Shown here in pieces: positions 48,707 through 57,414 of a stretch of DNA of 64,000 nt. The position numbers were made by a program, and so were the translations under genes. This stretch comes from Runella defluvii. Lineage in GTDB: Bacteria; Bacteroidota; Bacteroidia; Cytophagales; Spirosomataceae. Positions within the stretch are counted from its first letter, which is position 1. Each line of letters opens with the position of its first letter. The notes beneath the pieces are model-generated. The model did no database searches and was not told where the DNA came from. It saw only the letters and a list, made by a program, of their open reading frames with translations. The DNA lies in assembly GCF_014195535.1 (NCBI RefSeq), contig NZ_JACIBY010000003.1, forward strand, positions 186,001 to 250,000. Reading direction: 5' to 3'.

Positions 48707-51544
48707 TCACAAACCCGTCGAAACGAATATACCAAAATGGAAAGATTGGCTTGGGTTAATGGGGTCTTTGTCTAGTAAAAACGAATTCCGAAGCCCAATG
48801 CTGAGGGGTAAGATATTCAAAAAAGTATTGTCAAAAATAAGTTCAGCTCCTGCCGAACGGTAGGTAGTTTTGGTTTTCGCTATAAGTCGTTCGGTCATGG
48901 CGTAATCGTAAAAAAGATTGGCCCTTACTCGCTTAAAATACGTAATTCCGAACAAACCCGCGTCGGGGTAAAAAAGTGGTAAGTCATAATTGACCGCTAG
49001 GCTTGTCACTTGGTCGTTGGCAGGGGCGTTGTAGCCGCGTGGATAGACAAAGGTATCGGAGAATTGGTAAGAATTACTCAAGAGTTCTTTCTGGAAAGCT
49101 CCTCTGACTTGAATGGCGTGATTTTTACCAATGCCTGGAAGATACACCGCACTAGAAGCAACGGTTTTGGAATTGTCGTCCCTATTTAGGGTAGAAATGC
49201 TGGCCAATTGGAGAGCAAAACCAAGTCTTGGCCCAACGTTTTGGTAGGCCCTACGACGAACTGTGCTAAAGGTAAGCCCCACATTACTACTCAAAAACGA
49301 GTTGTCGGGCTTACTAGCTACGTTATCAATGGTAAAATTGGTCAAATTTCGCTGCGTGAGTGTGACATAAGGCATAAGCGACGTAGAGAAATTGCCTTTG
49401 AGCCAGCGAAGAGGAATCGCTACCTGGGCTGAAAGGTCAAGCTCGTTGAACTGCTGATTAACCACTTGGTTGTTGCGCAAAACGGCGGTACTACGTTGTC
49501 CATATTCCGTCATGAAGGTAAAATCAGGGTAAAAACGGGCAATTTTTAGCAAGGCATTAAACGAATTACTCCCCGCTTCGTTAAAGTTGGCACTTCCCCC
49601 AAAACTCAGTGAAACATCGTTCAGGAAATTATCGAATTGGACGCTTAAAGACGGATTGCTTGGCGATGGAATAATGTTCCAACTGTGCAACTTTAAGCCT
49701 TTGAACAACCCTCGGTAAGATTTTACGCCATATTCTTGAGTCGGTAGTTTTTCAAAAATTGAACCTCCTTCTTCAGGAAAATTAGAGGCTTTAAAAATGG
49801 GCAATTCAAAGGGTTCTTTCACCACAAATTCGGACGAGTTATTGGCCTCAAGTGATTGTTTTGAAATGACATAGCCCATGTTGGTAAACTCCGAAAAATA
49901 AAGCGTTTTGCCGTCTTTGCTTATTTCGGGCTCAAAAGCAGCTACGGGAACGGAGGTGACTTTTGAGATTTTTTTGCTCCCCGCTAAATCAGTACAATAA
50001 ATATTATCGATGGTTGAAAAGGAGGCATTGAAATAGACTTTATCGTTGGAAATGACTGGCGATTCAATCGTATGGTACGTCCAAGGAGTTAAAAGTGTAA
50101 TTCCTTTTTCATTGACGTTAATTTTGGCAAGTGCCAGTTGGCTTTGGTGTTTGGCAATGCTAACCAGTGCGTCCCCGTTTTCGGTCCATGCCAGCCGAGA
50201 AAAGAAATAATTGTCAGGGCTAGTGATGGTTTCTAATAGTTTTCCTGAAATGGCATCTAGCACGTGAATTTCGTTTTTCAGCATCGGAGATACATAGATC
50301 GCCGCAATTTTACGGCCATCGGGCGAGGCGATAGGAGAAAAATAGCGGGTTTTGTGGGTAAGTTGTCTTTTTTGTTGGGTTTGTAAATCAAATAGATAGA
50401 TGTTGGTAAAATCCTGATAACCGCGACGCGGGTTGCGCGATAGTTCGGCCCATGCGACAGTGTTTCCGTTCAGGCTAAAGAAATCGTCGTTGTTATAGCC
50501 GATGGTTGTCAGTACTTTTTCTTTGCCGTTTTCGAGCTGGACAAGCTGGTCGGTTTGTTTGTAACTGCTTTTTCGAGCAACGAGAATGTCATTTTTCCAA
50601 GCCCGTGGATAACGGTAGTCAGTCACCGTTCGCTTGTTTTTTTGGGTGACGGCTTGCGTTGGAATCAACGCCGTAGCATCGAGGCGTTCTTGCCACGCTT
50701 GTTTATTTTCTTTCCAGGCAAGCTTGTACAAATTGGTAGAATTATAGCCAAGGTTACGTTTGAGTGCTCTCGAAAATGGATACACAATTCCTTTGTAGCG
50801 AGCAGCTTCGGCGTGGATTTTGGCCGTAATGTCGTTTCCTTTCAATTGACGAGCTTGGGTCAGCATCAAGTAGCCAAGTCGATAATGGTCTGGCACGAGA
50901 CTGCGATAAGAACCATTCCGATTTTTTTGGTAGGAATAATTTACCCCGACGTTGGCCAACGAACGTTGCTCAAGGGTAAAAAAGCTGGTTCTTCCACGCC
51001 CGTTTTTACTAAGGGCGGTTTCAGAAATAACGGCATCTCCTTCGCTGTACCAGTTAGGAATACTCAAAGCACTCATCACAGCCCATAATCCTTGTCCCTG
51101 CAAAATTGAACCAAGTTTGGTAATACCTCGCCGAGCATTGAGGGTTTGAAGTACGTGACGGTATTCGTGGACAGACAACACATCCAGCCAATTTTGGCTT
51201 CCCAAAAGGAGATTGGATGCGGGAGGTGTACAAAAAAACTCAGACCGAAAGGGTGCTAGGGCTACGTATCCGTTGGGGTTAACGGTTTGGGTCTGCAAAA
51301 CAATGTTAATGCGTCCTTTTTTGTCACCGATGGAACGACGGTTGTTAAGGTCTATAAAATTCACCACGTTAGCCACTCGCTGAGCTTGCGGTTCGATGCC
51401 TTTTGGAAAAATAATGTTGGCCGATGGCGAAGAAATGACTTGCCACTGCTGGCCTGTGATGTGTCCCCCAAATTGGTCTTGGGCAAACGAATACGTGCCC
51501 ATTGTGCTAAGAAGGGCGGCGAAATAAAGTTTTCTGTACTGCAT
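48707..51544 (-). CDS. Predicted outer-membrane protein: HEXXH metallopeptidase-like, TolB-like propeller and C-terminal barrel
   Basis: 945 residues from the ATG at 51544 (MQYRKLYFAALLSTMGTYSFAQ, signal peptide). Residues about 130-185 contain DVLSVHEYRHVLQ, a HEYRH zinc-type motif, followed by GLWAVMSALSIPNWYSEGDA, whose Glu could be the third ligand as in gluzincins. Residues about 300-600 have propeller-like repeats (SPDGRKIAAIYVS, SRLAWTENGDAL). The C-terminal 300 residues are beta-rich, with repeated aromatics, ending FGIFVSTGL, and look like an outer-membrane barrel. Similar proteins are often annotated TolB-like. A membrane-anchored surface protease is the inference; peptidase activity is unproven. 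Confidence 0.65.
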   Translation of the reverse strand: MQYRKLYFAALLSTMGTYSFAQDQFGGHITGQQWQVISSPSANIIFPKGIEPQAQRVANVVNFIDLNNRRSIGDKKGRINIVLQTQTVNPNGYVALAPFRSEFFCTPPASNLLLGSQNWLDVLSVHEYRHVLQTLNARRGITKLGSILQGQGLWAVMSALSIPNWYSEGDAVISETALSKNGRGRTSFFTLEQRSLANVGVNYSYQKNRNGSYRSLVPDHYRLGYLMLTQARQLKGNDITAKIHAEAARYKGIVYPFSRALKRNLGYNSTNLYKLAWKENKQAWQERLDATALIPTQAVTQKNKRTVTDYRYPRAWKNDILVARKSSYKQTDQLVQLENGKEKVLTTIGYNNDDFFSLNGNTVAWAELSRNPRRGYQDFTNIYLFDLQTQQKRQLTHKTRYFSPIASPDGRKIAAIYVSPMLKNEIHVLDAISGKLLETITSPDNYFFSRLAWTENGDALVSIAKHQSQLALAKINVNEKGITLLTPWTYHTIESPVISNDKVYFNASFSTIDNIYCTDLAGSKKISKVTSVPVAAFEPEISKDGKTLYFSEFTNMGYVISKQSLEANNSSEFVVKEPFELPIFKASNFPEEGGSIFEKLPTQEYGVKSYRGLFKGLKLHSWNIIPSPSNPSLSVQFDNFLNDVSLSFGGSANFNEAGSNSFNALLKIARFYPDFTFMTEYGQRSTAVLRNNQVVNQQFNELDLSAQVAIPLRWLKGNFSTSLMPYVTLTQRNLTNFTIDNVASKPDNSFLSSNVGLTFSTVRRRAYQNVGPRLGFALQLASISTLNRDDNSKTVASSAVYLPGIGKNHAIQVRGAFQKELLSNSYQFSDTFVYPRGYNAPANDQVTSLAVNYDLPLFYPDAGLFGITYFKRVRANLFYDYAMTERLIAKTKTTYRSAGAELIFDNTFLNILPLSIGLRNSFLLDKDPINPSQSFHFGIFVSTGL

Positions 51545-51555
51545 AAGAGCGGATG

Positions 51556-51747
51556 TTATTCTTCCTCTTTCTGTAATTGTCGGTATTGGTACGTATATAA
51601 AACGGCACTTGCGCCAAAGCAAATCACCATCAAGATACGCGGGAAGTTCCATTCTACATAAAAGCCTGCAAAAATGCTGACCAGGGTGGCAAAGCCCATG
51701 CCAATGGCTGCGATTTTAGACCATCTACGGCGTTTGTCTAATTCCAT
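51556..51747 (-). CDS. Small membrane protein (63 aa)
   Basis: A 63-residue protein with two predicted helices (about 12-28 AAIGMGFATLVSIFAGF; 36-51 ILMVICFGASAVLYTY) and charged ends (MELDKRRRWSK; QLQKEEE). No family recognised. Its first codons overlap the end of the alpha/beta hydrolase gene by 23 nt and it ends 11 nt before the peptidase-like gene, supporting a real operon member. Confidence 0.6.
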   Translation of the reverse strand: MELDKRRRWSKIAAIGMGFATLVSIFAGFYVEWNFPRILMVICFGASAVLYTYQYRQLQKEEE

Positions 51748-52630
51748 TTTTTAAGAAGTGAAGAAGTGTTGAAGTAAAAATGGTTGATTTCTCAAGGTTG
51801 GACAAATGCCCTGAATTTTTAATGACAAAGGTAGAAGAATTGGGAATTCGCTCGGCCATCACTTTCGCCATCCGATGAAACGTTTCCTCTTCTTTACTTC
51901 CTGTCAAAATAAGGGTTTGAGCTTGGATAATTGGAAGCAACTCAAGGGTATGAGGGGGGCCAAAGTACGGGTTGATGCGGGGATTGATGAGGTGGTCGCC
52001 GTGGTAGTCGGCGGTCATTTCACTTAGTCGAATCACTGCACGATCTTCGGCCGCGTACAAACGCGTGAAAGGCGAACGAAGCCAAAATTCTTGCTGCTCG
52101 TCGTGCCACCCTTGCTGAGAAATAATGCCAACGGCTTTGTGAAGCGACGCCGATAATTCGGGGGTATATTCCTCAAAACCATCAAGCTCGGTGTTAGCAG
52201 CAACGATTTTAAGGGCACGTTGAGGATAACGAGCCGCAAAATGAAGTGCAATGTTAGCACCCATTCCCGCCCCAACAAGGTGCGTTTGTGTGATACCCAA
52301 TGAATCTAATAATGCCTTGAGGTCGTCGGTGGGGTCGTGGGGGTCGCGTGCGCGGGCTGATTGTCCAAACCCACGCACGTCGTATCGAATAACTCGGTAT
52401 CGTTTATTTAATTTTGACCATTGGCTATCCCACTGTCGGTTGTCGAGGGCAAATCCATGGATCAAGACCACTGTTTCGCCTTTTCCCGCCGCTTCGTAAT
52501 ACAGCCGAGTGTCATTGACTGCCAATCTACCCGAGACGGTTTTAGATTGGGCAAGGGCAACTACGCTGCTACACAGCAGCCAACACAGCAAAGCCAACAA
52601 AGAATGTCGTGAATGATGGGTTGGATACAT
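51725..52630 (-). CDS. Alpha/beta hydrolase-fold protein lacking the nucleophile serine
   Basis: A 301-residue exported protein (signal MYPTHHSRHSLLALLCWLLCSSVVALAQ). The fold is clear: VVLIHGFALDNRQW, IRYDVRGFGQS and a C-terminal His in IKNSGHLSNLEK. The nucleophile elbow, however, reads HLVGAGMGANIA, so residue 122 is Gly (GGA, 52265-52267) where GxSxG has Ser. The acid segment ILTGSKEEETFH is also atypical. It is likely a non-catalytic alpha/beta-hydrolase relative, perhaps binding rather than hydrolysing, or a mutated gene. It overlaps the next small membrane-protein gene. Confidence 0.8.
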   Translation of the reverse strand: MYPTHHSRHSLLALLCWLLCSSVVALAQSKTVSGRLAVNDTRLYYEAAGKGETVVLIHGFALDNRQWDSQWSKLNKRYRVIRYDVRGFGQSARARDPHDPTDDLKALLDSLGITQTHLVGAGMGANIALHFAARYPQRALKIVAANTELDGFEEYTPELSASLHKAVGIISQQGWHDEQQEFWLRSPFTRLYAAEDRAVIRLSEMTADYHGDHLINPRINPYFGPPHTLELLPIIQAQTLILTGSKEEETFHRMAKVMAERIPNSSTFVIKNSGHLSNLEKSTIFTSTLLHFLKNGIRQTP

Positions 52631-52651
52631 AATTGGCTAAGGCATATCGAC

Positions 52652-53215
52652 TTAGTACATGTCATTGAAGTCTGTAATACCACCTGAGCGGTAATAGTCG
52701 TCTTCGTCGTTACGGCTTTGTTTGCCCAAACCTTTGTAAGTAAGTGCTTTTTTGAGAATGGAGATTTGACCCGCGTGGTACAAATCATGCTGTAAAATTC
52801 CGTGAAGCATGGTATAATAATCGTACTCGCGTCCTGGTACGATTTCCTCTAAAAATTCGTCATCTTCCCGCTTTTCAAGCTCCGCAATAAGCTCTTCTTG
52901 GCTCAAACTAAGTTCCATTTGGAGTGCTTCCCATTCAAACTCATCAAACATCGGGAACGTCTTCCAGTCGCGTGATTTTGTTACTTCATACTCACCGTCA
53001 CCTTGTAATCGTTTGATGACAAAGATGCGCCAGGTGGTCATGTGATAAAGAAGTTCGGCGATACAATGGGTATTCGGCATGATTTTTTCGGCAGCCATTT
53101 CCCACGATACATCGCTCAATACTTCTACCACCGATGGCCCATGCCATGCTCCTTCACTTTCGTAGATTAGATTAAATTGGTCAATAATGCGTAATAACTC
53201 TTCTTTTGCGTCCAT
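52652..53215 (-). CDS. DinB-superfamily protein
   Basis: A 187-residue four-helix protein; the ATG at 53215 gives MDAKEELLRIIDQFN. The DinB/YfiT-like metal site is represented by HCIAELLYHMTTWR and HGILQHDLYHAGQI, each contributing His. Such proteins are often thiol-dependent S-transferases (bacillithiol/mycothiol type) or have unknown function. Acidic C-terminus (SRNDEDDYYRSGG). Single gene, upstream of the hydrolase gene in the same direction by 22 nt. Confidence 0.8.
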   Translation of the reverse strand: MDAKEELLRIIDQFNLIYESEGAWHGPSVVEVLSDVSWEMAAEKIMPNTHCIAELLYHMTTWRIFVIKRLQGDGEYEVTKSRDWKTFPMFDEFEWEALQMELSLSQEELIAELEKREDDEFLEEIVPGREYDYYTMLHGILQHDLYHAGQISILKKALTYKGLGKQSRNDEDDYYRSGGITDFNDMY

Positions 53216-53291
53216 TGTGATGTTATAAGACAATCTTTGTTAAACTCCAAAGGTACTCAATTCTTGTTTTGTTCGGTAAACTTGCGACTGT

Positions 53292-53326
53292 TTTCGTAGA
53301 AAAACCAAAGTGAACGTGTACTTTTG
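53292..53326 (+). promoter_or_regulatory. Predicted promoter for mltG
   Basis: TACTTTTG at 53319-53326 matches the TAnnTTTG box; a weak upstream box TTTTCG lies about 22 nt before it. It is 54 nt before the mltG ATG. Confidence 0.4.
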
Positions 53327-53379
53327 CACCGTAGATTCTATTGGCAGCCTCGTTCATTTGTTCAAATTGACTCATTATC

Positions 53380-54423
53380 ATGTCTCGTAATTTTCAAATT
53401 GGCTTGTTTGTTACCGTTACGGTAATCATCACATCATTCTCCTTTTATTTTTGGCAATTGGCCAAAACACCCAACTTTCAACAAGGGAAAGACAAAGACT
53501 TTGCCCTGTTGATTCCTGCGGGGGCTACCTACGAAACGGTGCTCGACTCGCTCAAAAAAAACGACGTAGTAAATGACCAGATGTCGTTTCGTTTTTTGGC
53601 TAAATTGCTCGATTTACCCGAAAAAGTAAAACCTGGACGGTATGTTCTAACCCGTAAAATGGGAAACTTAGAGGCCATCCAAAAACTTCGCAATGGCAGT
53701 CAAGATGCTGTTCGCTTGACCTTCAATAATATTCGACTTAAAGAGGATTTGGTGAAGCGAATTGGGGCAAAATTTGCGTTTGGAGCAGATACTTTAGGCC
53801 GATTGTTGAACGACCCTCTGGTATGCCAAAAGTACGGGTTTGATACCACAAACATCGTAAGCATGTTTTTGCCAAATACGTATGAGATATTTTGGACAAC
53901 CAAAGTGGATAAGTTTTTGGGACGTATGCACGATGAGTATAACAAGTTTTGGACGCCCGAACGAATCGCTAAAGCCAAGGCTTTGGGTTATTCCAAAGCA
54001 GAAGTGTCGGTAATGGCCTCGATTGTGGACGCCGAAACCAACCGAACCGACGAAATGCCGCGCATTGCGGGTGTGTATCTCAACCGTATCAAACAAAGTA
54101 TGCCTTTACAGGCTGACCCAACGGTGATTTTTGCGTGGCGTGATTTTAGCATTAAGCGGGTAACGAGTAAGTATTCGGCCCTCAATTCTCCTTACAATAC
54201 GTACCGCGTTTTGGGATTGCCTCCAGGGCCAATCAACATCCCAAGCACGGATGCCATCAACGCCGTTTTGAACGCCGAACAGCATGATTACTTGTATTTC
54301 TGCGTAAAAATCGACCCTGATGGTAAATTATTGGGCTACCACGACTTTGCAGTTACGTACGAAGATCACCTCAAAAACGCAAAAATATACCAAGAGGCGC
54401 TTAATAAATTAAACATCAAATAA
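53380..54423 (+). CDS. mltG: Endolytic murein transglycosylase MltG
   Basis: A 347-residue MltG. It has a single N-terminal helix (about 7-27, GLFVTVTVIITSFSFYFWQL), a LysM-like periplasmic region (about 45-110) and the YceG-like catalytic domain with the conserved SIVDAETNRTDEMPRIAGVY (catalytic Glu), LNRIKQSMPLQADPTV and NSPYNTYRVLGLPPGPI. It cuts nascent peptidoglycan strands, possibly setting glycan length. It is first of two genes with the thioesterase gene 9 nt downstream. Confidence 0.93.
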   Translation: MSRNFQIGLFVTVTVIITSFSFYFWQLAKTPNFQQGKDKDFALLIPAGATYETVLDSLKKNDVVNDQMSFRFLAKLLDLPEKVKPGRYVLTRKMGNLEAIQKLRNGSQDAVRLTFNNIRLKEDLVKRIGAKFAFGADTLGRLLNDPLVCQKYGFDTTNIVSMFLPNTYEIFWTTKVDKFLGRMHDEYNKFWTPERIAKAKALGYSKAEVSVMASIVDAETNRTDEMPRIAGVYLNRIKQSMPLQADPTVIFAWRDFSIKRVTSKYSALNSPYNTYRVLGLPPGPINIPSTDAINAVLNAEQHDYLYFCVKIDPDGKLLGYHDFAVTYEDHLKNAKIYQEALNKLNIK

Positions 54424-54432
54424 TCACTGCCC

Positions 54433-54849
54433 ATGTTTGTCTATGAGTACAAAGGCGTCCGTGTTCGTTACGCCGATACCGACCAAATGGGATACGTGTA
54501 TTACGGTAATTATGGCCGTTTTTATGAAATTGGTCGGGTAGAAGCCTTGCGTAGTTTGGGTATGTCATACCGCGAGATGGAGGACAGTGGCATAATGATG
54601 CCCGTGTATGACAATTATTCGCGTTATCTCCAACCCGCTCGTTATGATGATGAACTTAGCATCAAAGTGACGATTCCAGAGTTACCAATGGCACGGATTG
54701 TCTTTGAGTACGAAATACGGAACCAGGAAGGCACATTGTTGAACACAGGAAAAACGACACTTTTGTTTTTAAGCCGAACGACCAACCGCCCAACGCGCGC
54801 TCCCAAAGAAATGATTGAGCGACTGCAAGGGTTTTACGAACCTAAATAG
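54433..54849 (+). CDS. YbgC/4-hydroxybenzoyl-CoA thioesterase-type hotdog protein
   Basis: A 138-residue single hotdog domain. The catalytic-site motif YADTDQMGYVYYGNYGRFYE has the conserved Asp followed by xxG and the tyrosines of the acyl-CoA thioesterase signature. It hydrolyses a short or aromatic acyl-CoA or, like YbgC, interacts with the acyl carrier protein/Tol-Pal system. The cognate substrate is unknown. It is cotranscribed with mltG and followed by an exceptionally strong terminator. Confidence 0.85.
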   Translation: MFVYEYKGVRVRYADTDQMGYVYYGNYGRFYEIGRVEALRSLGMSYREMEDSGIMMPVYDNYSRYLQPARYDDELSIKVTIPELPMARIVFEYEIRNQEGTLLNTGKTTLLFLSRTTNRPTRAPKEMIERLQGFYEPK

Positions 54850-54855
54850 CATTAC

Positions 54856-54904
54856 AAAAAAGGCAAGCCTCCGAATTGGTTTAACTCGGAGGCTTGCCTT
54901 TTTT
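54856..54904. terminator. Strong bidirectional hairpin terminator
   Basis: A 19-bp perfect stem, AAAAAAGGCAAGCCTCCGA with its complement, and an 11-nt loop. It separates the thioesterase gene from the convergent epimerase-like gene. Confidence 0.92.
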
Positions 54905-54908
54905 AGTC

Positions 54909-55775
54909 TCACTCAGCAATGGAAACCGACCAAGTACGTTCAAACGTCTGGTTACTTTCTAGGCAAATAATTCCTTCTTTTTGCGTCAATTCTTGCGTAG
55001 AATCGACACTGTCAGCAATTCCACACCAAGGCTCAATGCACACAAAGTCGGCATCTTTGGCCGCCCAAATGCCCACGTAAGGAAAACCACGAAAGCCAAA
55101 CGTAAATGAATTGCTACCTTTTACTGAGCTTAACGTAACGGCAGTAGAGTTGAGGTGTTTAAATACCAGTGCATCTTCGTAAAAAAGTGACTTGGTTAAA
55201 GCCAAGCTATTTGTTGTTGAAACCAACGTAGGTTGAGTTTCAATAAGTCCGTCAGGCGACAAAGGCCAACGCCATAATTCTTCTTCTGTATTAAAATTTA
55301 ACGTATAGTCATCGTACGTTCTTTTCTTATCAAAAGGTACATGAAAAGCAGGGTGGCCTCCCACAGAAAACCACAATTGATTTGCGGCAGGATTATGAAC
55401 CTGATACGTAACGTTTAATTGATTTTGCACAATTTCGTAGATAAGCCTCAATTCAAATTCAAACGGATAATTGGCCAAAGTGCTTTCATCTTGGGTAAGT
55501 AAAAAAGTGGCTTTATTTTCGGTTTGTTCTTCGACTAAAAAGACTTTATCCCTAGCAAATCCATGTCTAGGTAGTTGATAGTCAATTTTCTGGTAACGAT
55601 AGGTATTGCCCTTTAAGCTTCCAACAATGGGGAATAAAACAGGTGAATGTTTGCCCCAAACAGCTTGTGCATTCCAGAGATAGTCTGATTGCGAGGGTAC
55701 ATGAAATAGTTGTTGAAGTTCTGCCCCTTTGGGATGAATCTGAACTTGGAGGTGGGTATTTTTAAGTTGTATCAT
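54909..55775 (-). CDS. Aldose 1-epimerase-family protein
   Basis: A 288-residue galactose-mutarotase-fold enzyme. Active-site motifs are LPRHGFARDKVF (base-binding His), SVGGHPAFHVPF (catalytic His) and FVCIEPWCGIADS (catalytic Glu and sugar contacts). It should interconvert alpha and beta anomers of a sugar; LacX-like or glucose-6-phosphate epimerase subfamilies cannot be distinguished. No signal peptide. It stands alone, convergent to the thioesterase gene. Confidence 0.88.
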   Translation of the reverse strand: MIQLKNTHLQVQIHPKGAELQQLFHVPSQSDYLWNAQAVWGKHSPVLFPIVGSLKGNTYRYQKIDYQLPRHGFARDKVFLVEEQTENKATFLLTQDESTLANYPFEFELRLIYEIVQNQLNVTYQVHNPAANQLWFSVGGHPAFHVPFDKKRTYDDYTLNFNTEEELWRWPLSPDGLIETQPTLVSTTNSLALTKSLFYEDALVFKHLNSTAVTLSSVKGSNSFTFGFRGFPYVGIWAAKDADFVCIEPWCGIADSVDSTQELTQKEGIICLESNQTFERTWSVSIAE

Positions 55776-55943
55776 TGCGTAGTTGAAGGTTTGTACAGGT
55801 AAAATAATGAGGCTTAGAGTGAGTGAATTGTGAACAAGTTTGCAAAAATTGACAATAAGGCATAGAAAAACAGTGTTTGCTAGAAATATAACTCAAAAAA
55901 GTTGGCGGAGAACAGTAAAATCCATAATTTCAGACTCTTACTC

Positions 55944-57374
55944 ATGTTACAAAAACTCTATTTTAACTCTAGCCTTTTGATGGACTCACGTGCGCAATTT
56001 CAGTTGTCGTTACTTGGCGATAAAACTGCTCTCCTAAAAATAGGCAAACGTACGCGCATTCTTCTATTGTCATTGGTTGTTGTTGTCATCATAACGGGCG
56101 TATTCTTCTCGCAAACACTGGGATTGTTTTTATTTGGCTTAGGTTTTCTTAACTACATCTTGCTGTTGAGTTTTAGGGTAAGTAACAACTTTTTTCGTCG
56201 AACAAAAAAAAGCATAACAGCTTCGATGTTAGTGGAAGAATGGCCGAAGTTTTCGATTCTAGTACCCCTAAAAAACGAAGACGAAGTAATCCACGCGACT
56301 CTGCAAGCCATTGAAAATTTAGATTATCCCAGCGACCAAAAAGAGGTGTTGATTGTTGTGGAAGATACCGATGTGGTTACCCAACGCAGCCTGGCTCAAA
56401 TTGATTTGCCATTTTCTTTTCGGATTATTCACATACCTGAGCTTCCTCCTTTTACCAAAGGGCGGGCATTGTTGTACGCACTTAGCGAGGCTACGGGTAC
56501 GTATATCACGGTGTATGATGCCGAAAGTAGGCCAGAGCCTAGTCAATTGAAAGTAGCTGCCACTGCTCTTTTACAGGCTAAGAAAGAAACATGTTTTCAG
56601 TCGAAAATTCGTATTTCAAACGCAGGGACAAACTGGCTCACCCGAAACTTTGCGGGTGAATATTTCGAGTGGTACGAACGGCATTTGAGTGAGTTATCGG
56701 CGCAAGGTTTACCCTTTGGACTCGGGGGAAATTCGTTTTTTGTCTCCAAAAAAGCCCTTGAAGAGGCAGGTGCATGGGATCCTTTCAACGTGACTGAAGA
56801 TGCCGACCTGAGTGTGCGGCTATCAGAGAATGGAGTTAAACTCCAAATCCTCGATTCTGTCACGACCGAAACCTGTCCAGATACGCCCAAAGGTTGGATA
56901 AACCAGCGTACGCGTTGGAACAAAGGGCTGTTTATTACGCAATTGGTGCATTTGGGGCGTACGTTTATGAGTGATAGCTGGCGGGGAGAAGCATGGATAA
57001 GTTTTTGGTTGCCCATGATTTCGGCGGCACTGGTGCCTTTCTTTAATCTATATATTCCCGTTTATATGACGTGGGGCAATCTTTCCCTTTGGAATGTCTA
57101 TATCATGAGCGTGGCGCTTTGGGGATTGTTTTCGCTCAATCTAGTTTTCACCTGTGCCATAAATTACCTGACCTACCGACGCATGGGCATTGAAGTTTCG
57201 CCGCTGCGTATTTTAAAGGATTGGTTTTTGTACTTAATTCTTCATATAGCATCGGGGGTGAAGGCGTATGCTGAGTACTTCATTTCTCCCTTGTATTGGC
57301 ACAAAACCGAACACCTTGAAGATGAAAAATCCAGCCCGATACGCTCAGAAAAGGAAATCTTTACAACGTATTGA
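55944..57374 (+). CDS. GT2 family glycosyltransferase, membrane-bound
   Basis: About 476 residues from the ATG at 55944 (a TTG at 55902 adds 14; ATG at 55980 also possible). Two to three N-terminal helices are followed by a GT-A domain: FSILVPLKNEDEVI, ITVYDAESRPEPSQL (DxD-like), VTEDADLSVRL and NQRTRWNKG (the QxxRW-type motif of processive synthases), then three or four C-terminal helices. This is the cellulose-synthase/N-acetylglucosaminyltransferase-like plan. It is an inner-membrane enzyme building a polysaccharide or glycolipid. It lies 40 nt before the giant surface-protein gene; whether they work together is unknown. Confidence 0.85.
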   Translation: MLQKLYFNSSLLMDSRAQFQLSLLGDKTALLKIGKRTRILLLSLVVVVIITGVFFSQTLGLFLFGLGFLNYILLLSFRVSNNFFRRTKKSITASMLVEEWPKFSILVPLKNEDEVIHATLQAIENLDYPSDQKEVLIVVEDTDVVTQRSLAQIDLPFSFRIIHIPELPPFTKGRALLYALSEATGTYITVYDAESRPEPSQLKVAATALLQAKKETCFQSKIRISNAGTNWLTRNFAGEYFEWYERHLSELSAQGLPFGLGGNSFFVSKKALEEAGAWDPFNVTEDADLSVRLSENGVKLQILDSVTTETCPDTPKGWINQRTRWNKGLFITQLVHLGRTFMSDSWRGEAWISFWLPMISAALVPFFNLYIPVYMTWGNLSLWNVYIMSVALWGLFSLNLVFTCAINYLTYRRMGIEVSPLRILKDWFLYLILHIASGVKAYAEYFISPLYWHKTEHLEDEKSSPIRSEKEIFTTY

Positions 57375-57414
57375 ATTTTACTCTATTGTTAATTAATAAA
57401 TCCCCACATGTCAA

